From assembly GCF_019977195.1 (NCBI RefSeq), contig NZ_AP024643.1, positions 2,480,001-2,544,000 of the forward strand: a DNA stretch of 64,000 nucleotides, in the 5' to 3' direction. Below, piece after piece: positions 31,269 through 40,442 of this stretch. The position numbers and the translations under genes are program-made. The notes below the pieces were generated by a model that saw only the letters and a program-made list of their open reading frames with translations, was not told the origin of the DNA and made no database searches. The stretch comes from Arthrobacter sp. StoSoilA2 (lineage in GTDB: Bacteria; Actinomycetota; Actinomycetes; Actinomycetales; Micrococcaceae). Numbering within the stretch: position 1 is the stretch's first letter; the number at the start of each line of letters is the position of its first letter.

Positions 31269-32513
31269 TCAGGATCCTGGACGCCCTGGCCATTCCTTGC
31301 CGGCCCAGGGATCGTAGTCCGCGATGAGCTCCTCCTGGGCCGGGCGCTTTGCTTCGGGGATGTGCTGCAGGTTCACCCGGACCCGGTACCAGAGCGAACT
31401 CGAACCGCGCATCCCATCGATGAGTACATCGGCGGGGTGCAGGTCCGGGACAAGGTCCGCATGCCGGGCTTTCCATTCATCGAGGGCGGCCTGCGCTTCG
31501 GGCTTGGTCTTCGTGCGGGCTACCTCAATGAGTGGCATTGTTGAGACACGGCGGCCCGACCCATCGCCGGCGCGCGGTGCCTTCTCGGCGGGACCAAGTT
31601 CCTTGGCCAAGGCCAGCAGGCCCTCGAGGGATCCAACGGCGCCGTCGATTCCAGCGTGGGGATCGCCCAGCTCCGCGAAGCGTTCTGGCACTGAGCGGAC
31701 GGTGAATTGTTCGGGCCTGGTGGTAGTGACCTCGGCCCATGTCAGGGGAGTAGAAACGCGGGCATCCGGCCGGGGCCGGACAGAGTAGGCGGAGGCGACA
31801 GTCCGATCCTTCGCGTTCTGGTTGAAGTCGACGAAGACGCTTTCGCCGCGTTCCTCCTTCCACCACCGCGCCGTGGCGAGCCCGGGGGCCCGGTTCTCGA
31901 CCTCCCGGGCAAGGGTCTCCGCGGCGAGCCGCAGCTCGCTATAGGACCACTCCGGGGCGATCCGCACCAAAATGTGCAGTCCCCGGGACCCGCTTGTCTT
32001 GGGCCAACCAACCAGCCCGACGTCGTCAAGCACCTCGCGCGCCACATAGGCGACGTCGACGATCTGCGACCAATCCACACCGGGCATGGGATCAAGATCG
32101 ATCCGCAGCTCGTCGGGATGATCCAGATCCTCGGCACGGACGGGGTGGGGGTTGAGGTCCAGGCAGCCAAGATTCACCACCCACGCCAAACCGGCGGCGT
32201 CCCGGATTACAGTTTCTTCTGCTGATGTCCCCGATGAGTAGTGCAACGTTGCCGTATCAATGAACTCCGGATGGTTTTCGGGTACGCGTTTCTGAAAGAA
32301 CGGCTCAGCGTCGATGCCCTTGGGGAAGCGCTTGAGCACCATGGGGCGGCCGCCCGCGCCCCGCAGCGCACCTTCCGCAACTGAAAGGTAGTAGCGGACC
32401 AAATCCAGCTTCGTTAGCCCGGGTTCGGGGAAAACCACCTTGTCCGGATTCGAGACGCGAACTTCGGCGTCGCCAATGTCCAGAATCTCTGCCGGAGTCT
32501 TCGACGGGTTCAT
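31269..32513 (-). CDS. LigD-type polymerase/primase domain protein (NHEJ)
   Basis: A 414-residue stand-alone POL (AEP primase-like) domain protein as used in bacterial non-homologous end joining. The metal site is R-I-D-L-D-P near residue 139; K-T-S-G-S-R-G-L-H-I-L-V carries the conserved histidine motif and R-T-V-A-S-A-Y-S-V-R-P the third block; the N-terminus V-S-N-P-D-K-V-V-F-P-E-P-G-L-T-K is also typical. There is no ligase or phosphoesterase domain here and no Ku gene in the window; actinobacteria often keep these as separate genes. The last 90 residues form a lysine-rich tail. Confident in family, less so in in vivo partners. Confidence 0.88.
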   Translation of the reverse strand: MNPSKTPAEILDIGDAEVRVSNPDKVVFPEPGLTKLDLVRYYLSVAEGALRGAGGRPMVLKRFPKGIDAEPFFQKRVPENHPEFIDTATLHYSSGTSAEETVIRDAAGLAWVVNLGCLDLNPHPVRAEDLDHPDELRIDLDPMPGVDWSQIVDVAYVAREVLDDVGLVGWPKTSGSRGLHILVRIAPEWSYSELRLAAETLAREVENRAPGLATARWWKEERGESVFVDFNQNAKDRTVASAYSVRPRPDARVSTPLTWAEVTTTRPEQFTVRSVPERFAELGDPHAGIDGAVGSLEGLLALAKELGPAEKAPRAGDGSGRRVSTMPLIEVARTKTKPEAQAALDEWKARHADLVPDLHPADVLIDGMRGSSSLWYRVRVNLQHIPEAKRPAQEELIADYDPWAGKEWPGRPGS

Positions 32514-32619
32514 GCCGCCACGCTAGCAACGATCGGCGGTCCCAGCCAGACCAAGGGCGAGGGCGGCGACTATATTGACCATGTCAGTCCACCACCACAA
32601 TCGCGGGAGTCTGCACACT

Positions 32620-34368
32620 ATGGCCAAGGAACTTGCTACCCAGCTCATCGAACAACTCCAGGCTGCCGGTGTGCAGCGCATTTATGGAATCGTCGGTGAC
32701 AGCCTCAATCCAATAGTGGATGCCGTACGTCAAACGGGAGGGTCGGCCAAAGGCGGTATCGATTGGATCCATGTCCGCCACGAAGAAGCGGCCGCTTTTG
32801 CTGCGGCCGCCGAGGCGCAACTGACTGGCAAGCTTGCAGTCTGTGCCGGCTCCTGTGGACCGGGCAACCTCCATCTGATCAACGGACTTTACGACGCCAA
32901 CCGCACTGGCGCGCCCGTACTTGCCATCGCTTCGCACATCCCCAGCAAGCAGATCGGCAGCGGGTTCTTCCAGGAAACCCATCCTGACCGGCTCTTCACC
33001 GAATGCTCAGTGTATTCGGAACTGGTCAGCACGGCCGAGCAGGCACCCCGCGTTATGCACAGCGCCATCCAGAACGCTGTAGCCCTTGGGGGAGTCGCCG
33101 TCGTGACTCTTCCCGGCGATATCGCCGGACTTGAGGCCACCGCGCCGACGCCGTTACCCGCTACGTTTCGGCCCGCCCGCCTGATCCCGGACCAGTCGAG
33201 CGTCCAGGAACTGGCTGACGCCATCAACGACGCCGGAAAAGTCGCCATTTTCGCGGGGGCGGGCGTCCAGGGAGCCCACGACGAACTCATTGCTTTGGCG
33301 GAACTGGTCAACGCCCCGATTGGCCACTCGCTGCGAGGCAAGGACTTCGTCCAGTACGACAACGCGTTCGACATCGGCATGACCGGGCTCCTGGGCTATG
33401 GTGCTGCTGCGGAGGGCATCGAGGACGCTGATCTGCTGATCCTTCTTGGTACCGATTTTCCCTACGACCAGTTCCTGCCGGACACCCGGACGGCACAGGT
33501 TGACCGGGCCGCACAGCGGCTGGGGAGGAGGACCGACGTCGACATTTCCGTCCACGGCGACGTCCTGCCTACCTTGGCCGCTCTTCTGCCCTTGGTCAAT
33601 CCAAAGAAGAACCGCCGCTTCCTGGACCAGATGCTGAAGAAGCACGACCGCCTGATGAACAAGGCCGTGGGCGCGTACACGCGGAAGGTCGAAAAGAAGC
33701 AGCCCATTCATCCTGAGTATGCTGCTTCCCTGCTGGACCAGGTAGCGGCGGAAGACGCCATCTTCACCGCGGATACCGGAATGTGCAACGTCTGGACGGC
33801 TCGCTATATCAACCCCCTGGGCACGCGCCGGCTGATCGGTTCCTTCCTTCACGGGTCAATGGCCAACGCCCTTCCACACGCCATCGGTGCACAGATGGCC
33901 TATCCCGGGCGCCAGGTGGTTTCTGTCTCTGGTGATGGGGGCTTGTCCATGTTGCTTGGTGAGCTCATTACCGTGGCTGCACATCAACTGCCGGTCAATG
34001 TAGTGGTCTTCAACAACTCAACACTGGGCATGGTCAAGCTCGAAATGTTGGTGGATGGGCTGCCCGATTTCGGCGTCGACGTACCTGACGCAAACTATGC
34101 CGCCGTCGCGAAGGCCTTGGGCTTCCATGCTGTCCGGGTGACGGATCCTGCGGACATCGAGGAAGCGTATCGGGAGGCGTTCGCCCACCCGGGTCCTTCT
34201 CTGGTGGAGCTCATCACTGATCCGAATGCGCTGTCCATCCCGCCGAAGATTTCGGGGCAACAAGTCATCGGGTTCGCGACGGCCATGTCCAAAGTGGTCT
34301 TGAACCGCGGTGCCGGCGAAGCTGTGAGCATGGCCCGCAGCAATCTGCGCAACATTCCCCGGCGGTGA
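32620..34368 (+). CDS. poxB: Pyruvate oxidase/ubiquinone-dependent pyruvate dehydrogenase
   Basis: A 582-residue ThDP- and FAD-dependent enzyme converting pyruvate to acetate and CO2 with electrons to quinone at the membrane. N-terminal A-K-E-L-A-T-Q-L-I-E-Q-L with I-V-G-D-S-L-N-P-I-V-D, activating glutamate in R-H-E-E-A-A-A, and ThDP motif S-G-D-G-G-L-S-M...F-N-N-S-T-L-G match PoxB of E. coli (572 residues). I start at 32620 (M-A-K-E-L) on family length; GGGAG lies about 12 bases upstream. An earlier ATG at 32581 follows a TATATT -10-like element by four bases and would be nearly leaderless. Confidence 0.9.
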   Translation: MAKELATQLIEQLQAAGVQRIYGIVGDSLNPIVDAVRQTGGSAKGGIDWIHVRHEEAAAFAAAAEAQLTGKLAVCAGSCGPGNLHLINGLYDANRTGAPVLAIASHIPSKQIGSGFFQETHPDRLFTECSVYSELVSTAEQAPRVMHSAIQNAVALGGVAVVTLPGDIAGLEATAPTPLPATFRPARLIPDQSSVQELADAINDAGKVAIFAGAGVQGAHDELIALAELVNAPIGHSLRGKDFVQYDNAFDIGMTGLLGYGAAAEGIEDADLLILLGTDFPYDQFLPDTRTAQVDRAAQRLGRRTDVDISVHGDVLPTLAALLPLVNPKKNRRFLDQMLKKHDRLMNKAVGAYTRKVEKKQPIHPEYAASLLDQVAAEDAIFTADTGMCNVWTARYINPLGTRRLIGSFLHGSMANALPHAIGAQMAYPGRQVVSVSGDGGLSMLLGELITVAAHQLPVNVVVFNNSTLGMVKLEMLVDGLPDFGVDVPDANYAAVAKALGFHAVRVTDPADIEEAYREAFAHPGPSLVELITDPNALSIPPKISGQQVIGFATAMSKVVLNRGAGEAVSMARSNLRNIPRR

Positions 34369-34419
34369 CGGGAGTCTGTGCCGGCAGCAGTCTCAAACGG
34401 AACGCAGGAATTCCCTGGC

Positions 34420-35817
34420 TTACGGATGCTCGTCGAGAAGGGTGCCCAGGATAGCGAGGGCTTTTGACAGTTGGAGGTCGGACACTGCGCCATACCCGAC
34501 GACCAAGCCGTTCACCGGTGGGCGCTCAGCGTAATATCCGGCCAGGGGGATGACCCGTACACCCCGTTCCAGCGCCTTCCCAGCCAGATCCGCCGCGTCA
34601 GGGTGTTCGAAGCGGATCACGGCATGCAACCCGCCGTCGAGTCCTGCAAGCTCCACATCGGTCCGCGGGCCCAAGCGTTCAATGAGCAAGGACCGGCGGT
34701 GCGAATATTCCCTCCGGGCCCGGGCAATGTGTCGGGAGAGCCCGCCGCCCTGAAGGTAATGGGCGAGGGCCGACTGCAGGACCCCGGCCACCGGAGTGTC
34801 CATGGCTTCACGTACGGCCTTGAGGCGCTGGCCGGCATCACCCCGGACCACCAGATATCCGCAGCGCAGCCAAGGACTGAGGTTCTTTGAGAACGTTCCG
34901 AGAAGTACGACGTCGGCAGCTGCCGGCAGGGAGGCGACGGCAGGCAGGGGCATTCTGCTGTGGCGAAATTCGCTATCGTAGTCGTCCTCCAACACGAGCA
35001 CGCCATGGCGGTCCGCCCACTTCAGCAGGCCGAGCCGTTCCTGGACTGCCATCCTGCCACCGAGAGGGTACTGGTGGCTGGGGGTGATGAGGACGGCGTC
35101 GGGAATGACGTTGAGTCCGGCGAGTTGGGAGCTCTTCAGGCCGTCCTCGTCCACGGGAAGCAGCTGAAGATGGACACCGGCGGCGCTCATGACCCGCCGC
35201 GCCGTGGGGTAGCCCGGGTCTTCAACCAGGATGCGCGGATTGTTCCTCCTGCCTCGAAGCATGGACACCACCAGGTGCAGTGCATCACTGGTGCCGGCCG
35301 TAATGATGACGTCCTCCGGGTCGACGGCCAGCCCCCTGGACACCGCCAGGTGACCGGCCACGGCTTCCCGAAGCTCCAGCGTTCCAAGGGCTGGTGGCAG
35401 GTGCGTGTTTCCTTGCTCCGCCAAGGCCCTCTTCCACGCGTTGCGCCACTCCCGGTCTTGGAACGGCGATCCCGAGGGGCGGCCGGGGGTCAGGTCAATC
35501 ACCTCGGCGTTGGCAGGGCTGCTGCGCTGCGCTTTCACTTCGTCCGGGCGCTTTTGAATGTCCGGCCGGACAGCCACTCTGGTCCCACCAGTACCGTTGC
35601 TTTCCAGGAAACCTTCCCCGGAGAGCTGCTCGAAGGCCCGCACCACCACGCCACGGGATATCCCCAAGTCCTTGGCCAGGCGTCGGGTTGCGGGGAGCGT
35701 GTGCTCAGGCTGGAGGAGTCCGCTGAGGATGGCGCTACGGAGCTGGCTTGCAACTTGGGCGGACAGGGAGGCCGGACTCTGCCTATCCAGCTCGATGGGT
35801 ATTTCCGATTCGCTCAT
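34420..35817 (-). CDS. MocR-type regulator (GntR domain fused to PLP aminotransferase fold)
   Basis: A 465-residue MocR/PdxR-type protein. Residues 10-80 are a GntR winged helix (L-R-S-A-I-L-S-G-L-L, T-L-P-A-T-R-R-L-A-K-D-L-G-I-S-R-G-V-V-V-R-A-F-E-Q-L). The remainder is a class-I aminotransferase fold with L-E-D-D-Y-D-S-E-F and the PLP lysine in G-T-F-S-K-N-L-S-P. Such regulators sense PLP or amino compounds. The ATG at 35817 has CGGAGGT five bases upstream; the frame stays open to 35979 over the divergent promoter. It faces away from a DHDPS-family gene, its probable target. Confidence 0.92.
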   Translation of the reverse strand: MSESEIPIELDRQSPASLSAQVASQLRSAILSGLLQPEHTLPATRRLAKDLGISRGVVVRAFEQLSGEGFLESNGTGGTRVAVRPDIQKRPDEVKAQRSSPANAEVIDLTPGRPSGSPFQDREWRNAWKRALAEQGNTHLPPALGTLELREAVAGHLAVSRGLAVDPEDVIITAGTSDALHLVVSMLRGRRNNPRILVEDPGYPTARRVMSAAGVHLQLLPVDEDGLKSSQLAGLNVIPDAVLITPSHQYPLGGRMAVQERLGLLKWADRHGVLVLEDDYDSEFRHSRMPLPAVASLPAAADVVLLGTFSKNLSPWLRCGYLVVRGDAGQRLKAVREAMDTPVAGVLQSALAHYLQGGGLSRHIARARREYSHRRSLLIERLGPRTDVELAGLDGGLHAVIRFEHPDAADLAGKALERGVRVIPLAGYYAERPPVNGLVVGYGAVSDLQLSKALAILGTLLDEHP

Positions 35818-35839
35818 TGGACCTCCGGAGTTGTTCATT

Positions 35840-35862
35840 CTTGGATCTAGTGTAGGACCAAG
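35840..35862. promoter_or_regulatory. Candidate MocR operator/divergent promoter
   Basis: CTTGG-N13-CCAAG dyad between the MocR gene and the divergent DHDPS-family gene. MocR proteins usually bind short repeats in this position; inference only. Confidence 0.4.
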
Positions 35863-35941
35863 CCCTTTGGCAGCATGAGACGCGTACTCACCCATTTGCT
35901 GTGCTCGCACCCGGCCACAGCCACAAGAAAGCAGGACTGTA

Positions 35942-36829
35942 GTGTTCAACGGCCTCAGCGCATTCCCCCTGACACCCATGAACGGTGAAAGTGTCGATCT
36001 GGACGCCGTTGCCCGGCTGGCGGCCCGCGCGGCACAGTCAGGGGCGGATTCACTCGGTGTCCTTGGCTCGACGGGAAACTACGCCTATCTCTCCCGTGAA
36101 GAACGACGCATGGTCCTTGAAGTGTCCGTTCAGGCTGCGGGGGGCGTGCCGGTTTTGGCCGGTGTCGGGGCAGTGCGTACCCGCGACGTCCTCATTCTTG
36201 CCGGCGATGCCCATGCCGCTGGCGCCTCGGCACTGCTCTTGGCCCCGGTGTCCTATCAACGCCTGTCGGAAGGGGAAGTTTTCGGGTTGTTTGAGGACCT
36301 CGCGTCAGAGTCAGACCTTCCGGTCGTCGTGTATGACAATCCCGGCACCACGGGCTTTACCTTCACGGACGAACTGCATGCCCGGATCGCACGTATCCCG
36401 GGAATAGCTTCCATCAAGATTCCGCCGCCGGCTGCCACTGACATTGAGAGCAGGCTCGGCAAGCTCCGCGCAGCTTTGCCCGGGCAAACATTTTTGGGTA
36501 TCAGCGGAGATTGGATTGCCGCCGAAGCACTGCTTGCTGGTTGCGATCTCTGGTACTCGGTGATTGGCGGGATCCTTCCCCGCCAGGCCCGGGAAATCGT
36601 TGACCACGCTTTGGCTGGCCGGCGCGATGATGCGATGGCAGCTTCCGCCGCGTTGGAACCCGTCTGGTCCCTGTTCCGAACCTATGGGAGCCTTCGGGTC
36701 ACCGTCGCACTGGCTGAAGACCTGGGGCTCATTCCGTCGTCAGCCTTGCCGTTGCCGCTGCACGGCTTGGATACCGAAGGACGCACCAGAGTTACCGAGG
36801 CCATCCGCCAGTGTGGATTGGAGGCCTAG
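35942..36829 (+). CDS. Dihydrodipicolinate synthase/N-acetylneuraminate lyase family aldolase
   Basis: A 295-residue class-I aldolase barrel. The Schiff-base lysine is in A-S-I-K-I-P-P-P and the proton-relay tyrosine in V-V-V-Y-D-N-P-G-T-T-G-F; the substrate loop near residue 40 reads G-S-T-G-N-Y-A-Y-L rather than G-T-T-G-E of biosynthetic DapA, which points to a catabolic member acting on a 2-oxo acid. Start is GTG at 35942 with GCAGGA seven bases upstream. Divergent MocR and downstream MFS transporter suggest an inducible uptake-and-cleavage unit. Confidence 0.85.
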   Translation: MFNGLSAFPLTPMNGESVDLDAVARLAARAAQSGADSLGVLGSTGNYAYLSREERRMVLEVSVQAAGGVPVLAGVGAVRTRDVLILAGDAHAAGASALLLAPVSYQRLSEGEVFGLFEDLASESDLPVVVYDNPGTTGFTFTDELHARIARIPGIASIKIPPPAATDIESRLGKLRAALPGQTFLGISGDWIAAEALLAGCDLWYSVIGGILPRQAREIVDHALAGRRDDAMAASAALEPVWSLFRTYGSLRVTVALAEDLGLIPSSALPLPLHGLDTEGRTRVTEAIRQCGLEA

Positions 36830-36905
36830 GTGGCTTGGAGGGCTGGTCACCTGGCTGGAAACAACGCAAATGAATGGGGTCGGACCAAGAACGGGGGAGA
36901 GGGAC

Positions 36906-38159
36906 ATGAGCCTCATCGACGGGCGCACAATCAACCGTGCTGCCAGGGGTAAGCAGACGTCTCCGGGCGGATTGGCCCGCTATGTCGCTGCCGCCACCCT
37001 GGCGCGCAGCGCCGATGGGGGTGCGGTTGTCGCCATTGTCCTGCTGGTGACAACCAGTGGGGCGCCGGGTTGGCTGGCCGGAATCCTGGGTGCCTGCATC
37101 ACGGCACCGCACCTTTTCGGTCCGTTCGTTGCCAGGACACTGGACACTGCCCGGGACGGCAGAACGGTGATCGCCTGGGCGTGCCTGATGCACGGCGTTA
37201 CCCTGGCCGCTGCTGTCCTGCTGTACCCGCGGACTCCTCCAATCGTGCCGGGTCTTCTGCTCATTGCGTCCGGACTGGTCGGTCCATTATTGACGGGCGG
37301 CATTAGCAGCCGGCTCTCAGCGATCGCTGGGGGCAGCAGAATCAGTCAGCGACGCGCACATGGATGGGATGTAGCAACATATGGCATCAGCGGAACCATT
37401 GGTCCCTCTTTGGTCGCAGCTGTTTCGGGCTGGGCGAATCCGGCATTGGCGGCATTGATCCTAGCCGGACTAACGTTTGTCGCCGCCGCCCTGGTCAGGC
37501 TTTTGCCCTCTTCTCCTCAAACTTCAGTTCCCTCGGAGGTACCGCGCCCGGGTCCGACATTGCTAATGATGCTGTCAAACGGTCCTTTGCGTCGCACGCT
37601 CTACCTGACGGTCGTCGTCGCCTTGTCGGTCGCTTCGCTGCCTGTCACCGCAGTGGCTTCGACGACACAACTGGGGGTTGGGCCAGCCGCGGCAGGGGTC
37701 CTGACTGCCGCATATGGTCTTGGCGGGCTTCTAGGATCCGCTGGTGTCATGATCCGGCCGTTGCGAAGCGATGCGGACCACCTCATAACCTGGCTGGGAG
37801 CTGCTGTTGGCGTTGCGCTGTGTGTGGCGGTCTTCGCCGGGATCTTCCCCGTGGCAGCGGTGGTCTATTCCCTGGCCGGAGTGCTCAACTCCTGCTTTTT
37901 CGCCGCAACATTGGCCGCGCGCAGCGAATATGCACCAGCCGGGGCACGAGGTCAGGTCTTCGTGTGGATCGGAGCATTAAAGATCACAGCGGGTTCTGCC
38001 GGCACAGCGTTGGCAGGGGCCATGGTTGTACCCATGACACACCTGCCCTTGCTTTTGGCGTCCGCCCTTATTGCGGTGGCCGTGAGCGCTTCCCTGTTTG
38101 ACCGCCGTCGTGAACGGTCCCAAACAGCGGGATCGGCCCTGAGGCAGGCCAGGCCGTAA
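36906..38159 (+). CDS. MFS transporter
   Basis: A 417-residue membrane protein with about twelve hydrophobic segments (for example V-A-I-V-L-L-V-T-T, A-W-A-C-L-M-H-G-V-T-L-A-A-A-V-L-L, L-P-V-T-A-V-A). It belongs to the major facilitator fold; the loop-2 motif is degenerate. Start at 36906 follows GGGGAGAGG; the frame extends upstream through the DHDPS-family gene and that part is not real. It follows that gene by 76 bases on the same strand, so both are likely one operon, with transport of the aldolase substrate or efflux of a product as options. Confidence 0.82.
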   Translation: MSLIDGRTINRAARGKQTSPGGLARYVAAATLARSADGGAVVAIVLLVTTSGAPGWLAGILGACITAPHLFGPFVARTLDTARDGRTVIAWACLMHGVTLAAAVLLYPRTPPIVPGLLLIASGLVGPLLTGGISSRLSAIAGGSRISQRRAHGWDVATYGISGTIGPSLVAAVSGWANPALAALILAGLTFVAAALVRLLPSSPQTSVPSEVPRPGPTLLMMLSNGPLRRTLYLTVVVALSVASLPVTAVASTTQLGVGPAAAGVLTAAYGLGGLLGSAGVMIRPLRSDADHLITWLGAAVGVALCVAVFAGIFPVAAVVYSLAGVLNSCFFAATLAARSEYAPAGARGQVFVWIGALKITAGSAGTALAGAMVVPMTHLPLLLASALIAVAVSASLFDRRRERSQTAGSALRQARP

Positions 38160-38459
38160 GACATATCAGTGTTCTACTGGAGCAGAAAGCCGCTTGCCGC
38201 ACTTCTCCACAGCAGGGCACCTTCACCCTTTCGTGTCGCCTTGACGCTCATGGGTTCGGGGGACTGGACCAGGTCCGGCAGGCCTACACCGAGCGGCGAT
38301 CACCGAACAAGGTCCTGCCAACTATGCCCGAAGAAGCAACAGATCAATGGGATATGTTTGAACCGGCCAACTCGCCGGACACGGTAGCCGCAGCGGCATT
38401 CCTGCTTCGAAGGGCGTTGACCCAAACACATGTTCACATCCCCTCAGACAGGAGCGTCC
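38160..38459. other. Intergenic region, no gene seen
   Basis: About 300 bases between the MFS gene and the Lrp-type regulator. One plus-strand frame is open across most of it (including L-D-Q-V-R-Q-A-Y-T-E-R-R) but has no start codon or ribosome site in place and no family signature. Confidence 0.4.
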
Positions 38460-38915
38460 GTGCCGAAGAGTCCACGTGATGAGATAGATGCGCAGATTCT
38501 GGCCGAGCTGCGGCGCAATGCCCGTATCAGCCTTGCCCAGTTGGGCGAGAAGGTGCTGCTCTCCCGAAACGCAGTGAGGCAACGGATTGAGCGGCTTGAA
38601 CGGGACGGGTATATCCACGGGTACACCATCAAGGAATCAGCCGGAGAAGGCTCGGCCACGGTCAATGCGGTGCTCCTGATCCAACGGCATGACAGGATGC
38701 GGGGCGGAGACGTGATTGCCGGACTCAAGGCCATTCCTGAGATCGCCACTTGTGATGTCGTCAGCGGCGAACTGGATATCGTGGTCAGGGTGGAGGCCCC
38801 CGACGCTGCACGGATCCAGGAGATCTGGAGGCAGGTCTCAGAGTTTCCTGGAGTCCGCGACATCACCACTGCCTTGTCCCTCTCCACAGTCATCGACAGG
38901 CAGTCACCCCGCTAA
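38460..38915 (+). CDS. Lrp/AsnC family transcriptional regulator
   Basis: A 151-residue regulator: N-terminal helix-turn-helix D-E-I-D-A-Q-I-L-A-E-L-R-R-N-A-R-I-S-L-A-Q-L-G-E-K-V-L-L-S-R-N-A-V and C-terminal RAM ligand domain with T-C-D-V-V-S-G-E-L-D-I-V-V-R-V. GTG at 38460 has AGGAG six bases upstream. It converges on the aldehyde dehydrogenase/homoserine-dehydrogenase-like pair, from which it is separated by a hairpin terminator; Lrp-type genes near amino-acid enzymes often regulate them. Confidence 0.9.
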   Translation: MPKSPRDEIDAQILAELRRNARISLAQLGEKVLLSRNAVRQRIERLERDGYIHGYTIKESAGEGSATVNAVLLIQRHDRMRGGDVIAGLKAIPEIATCDVVSGELDIVVRVEAPDAARIQEIWRQVSEFPGVRDITTALSLSTVIDRQSPR

Positions 38916-38946
38916 GGCGGCGCGAACCATACCGGGCTTAAATGGT

Positions 38947-38985
38947 TCCGGCGCTGCGGAACCGAGGAGGTTACGCAGCGCCGGA
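38947..38985. terminator. Bidirectional hairpin terminator
   Basis: A perfect 12-bp stem (TCCGGCGCTGCG and complement) with 15-base loop between the convergent Lrp and aldehyde dehydrogenase genes. T-tracts are poor. Confidence 0.72.
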
Positions 38986-39026
38986 CAGGCACGGCCTGAT
39001 CTATTGACGGTAACGTCAGGCGATCA

Positions 39027-40442
39027 TCATGACGTGATCGCGATGACCTTGGGCTGCGTCATTTCTTCGTAGGCGAAGCGGACGCCTTCGCGGCCCATGC
39101 TGCCGTATTTCGAGCCGCCAAAAGGCATCGCATCGAGGCGGTAGTCCGAAGAATCGTTGATCATCACTCCGCCTGCGTCGATTGCCTTGGCGGTGGCCAG
39201 CGCCCGGGCCAGGTCCTTGGTAAATACCCCTGCCTGCAACGCGTATTCGCTGTCGTTGGCCAGTTCGATGGCTTCCTCGGGGGAGTCGAACGGTTCCACG
39301 AGGACCACGGGTGCGAACAGTTCCTCGCTCCATGCCTCGCAACTGCGCGGTACTGCGGTAAGAACGGCAGGTGTCAGGAGCGCGCCGTCCAAGGTGCCGC
39401 CAGTGAGCAGTCGCGCACCGGCCGACACCGCTTCGTCGATCTTGCGCTTCGCTTCTGCGGCAGACGCGGCGCTGATCATGGGTCCGACGTCGGTCTGCTC
39501 CCTTCGGGGATCGCCTGTCGTGAGGGCGGCCGTTCGGGAGACAAAAGCGTGAAGGAAGGTGTCGAAGACCGGCCGCTGGACGAGGATCCGCTGGGCGCCG
39601 ATGCAGTTCTGTCCCGCGGCCCAGAAGGAACCGGAAACACTGGCCTCGACGGCGGCAGGAATGTCCGCGTCGTCGAACACGATCACGGGTGCGTTGCCGC
39701 CGAGTTCCATGGACAGGCGTTTTATACCGGCATTGGCGGCGATGGCCCGGCCCGTGGAAAAGCCGCCCGTGAAGGAGACCATCCGAACCAGTTTGGACGA
39801 GATGATGGTTTGCGCGATGGTGCGATCGCCCAGGACAACGGTGACGAACTCCGTCGGCAGGCCTGCCTCGCGCAACAGGTCCACGAGGAGGATGGCCGTC
39901 AAAGGTGTCAGCTGGGACGGCTTGAGGATGACGGTGTTCCCTCCGGCAATCGCCGGCCCCAACTTGTGCGCCACCAGGTTCAGGGCATCGTTGTACGGGG
40001 TAATGGCAGCGATAAGACCCAACGGTTCACGGGTGAACCAGCCCTGGCGGTTTTCGGAGCCGGAGAAGGAGTCGAAGGGAACTACTTCGCCAACGTTGCG
40101 GCGGGTTTCCGCTGCCGAGAGCTTCAGCGTATTCACTGCACGGGAGACCTCTTTGAGCGCCTGTGTGATGGTCTTCCCGGCCTCGGCGACGATTAGCCCG
40201 GCCACTTTCTGCGTCCGTTGCTGGAGAAGGTCTGCAGCCGTATCCAGAATCCGCCCACGTTCATGACGCGGCATAGCCGCTGCTGCCGGAGCGGAGGCCG
40301 CTGCACGGATGATCTCCACGCGCACATCTGCCTCGGTGCACTGTGGAAGTGTCGCCAGGATGGAACCGTCAAACTTGTCGTAGACCGCCAGATCGGTGGT
40401 AGCGGCTGCGGTTGTGGCGTCGGCGATGGCTGACTCAGGCAC
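39027..40442 (-). CDS. NAD(P)-dependent aldehyde dehydrogenase
   Basis: A 471-residue aldehyde dehydrogenase. The general-base glutamate is in M-E-L-G-G-N-A-P and the catalytic cysteine in G-Q-N-C-I-G-A-Q-R; I-T-P-Y-N-D-A-L-N-L is unusual (most families have I-T-P-[WF]-N-[FY]-P) and recalls the lactaldehyde/phosphonoacetaldehyde and non-phosphorylating GAPDH-like groups. GTG at 40442 has AAAGGAG six bases upstream; this site lies inside the end of the homoserine-dehydrogenase-like gene, whose stop overlaps by eight bases. The two are one operon and may act in sequence on an amino-acid-derived semialdehyde. Confidence 0.87.
   Translation of the reverse strand: MPESAIADATTAAATTDLAVYDKFDGSILATLPQCTEADVRVEIIRAAASAPAAAAMPRHERGRILDTAADLLQQRTQKVAGLIVAEAGKTITQALKEVSRAVNTLKLSAAETRRNVGEVVPFDSFSGSENRQGWFTREPLGLIAAITPYNDALNLVAHKLGPAIAGGNTVILKPSQLTPLTAILLVDLLREAGLPTEFVTVVLGDRTIAQTIISSKLVRMVSFTGGFSTGRAIAANAGIKRLSMELGGNAPVIVFDDADIPAAVEASVSGSFWAAGQNCIGAQRILVQRPVFDTFLHAFVSRTAALTTGDPRREQTDVGPMISAASAAEAKRKIDEAVSAGARLLTGGTLDGALLTPAVLTAVPRSCEAWSEELFAPVVLVEPFDSPEEAIELANDSEYALQAGVFTKDLARALATAKAIDAGGVMINDSSDYRLDAMPFGGSKYGSMGREGVRFAYEEMTQPKVIAITS

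Noticed and set aside
31083..31317. Basic open frames suggesting a broken GntR/TetR regulator
   Set aside because: No helix-turn-helix pattern can be recognised in any frame; only the nearby dyad is supportable.
38160..38459. Open plus-strand frame between MFS and Lrp genes
   Set aside because: No usable start codon or ribosome site and no similarity that I can recognise.
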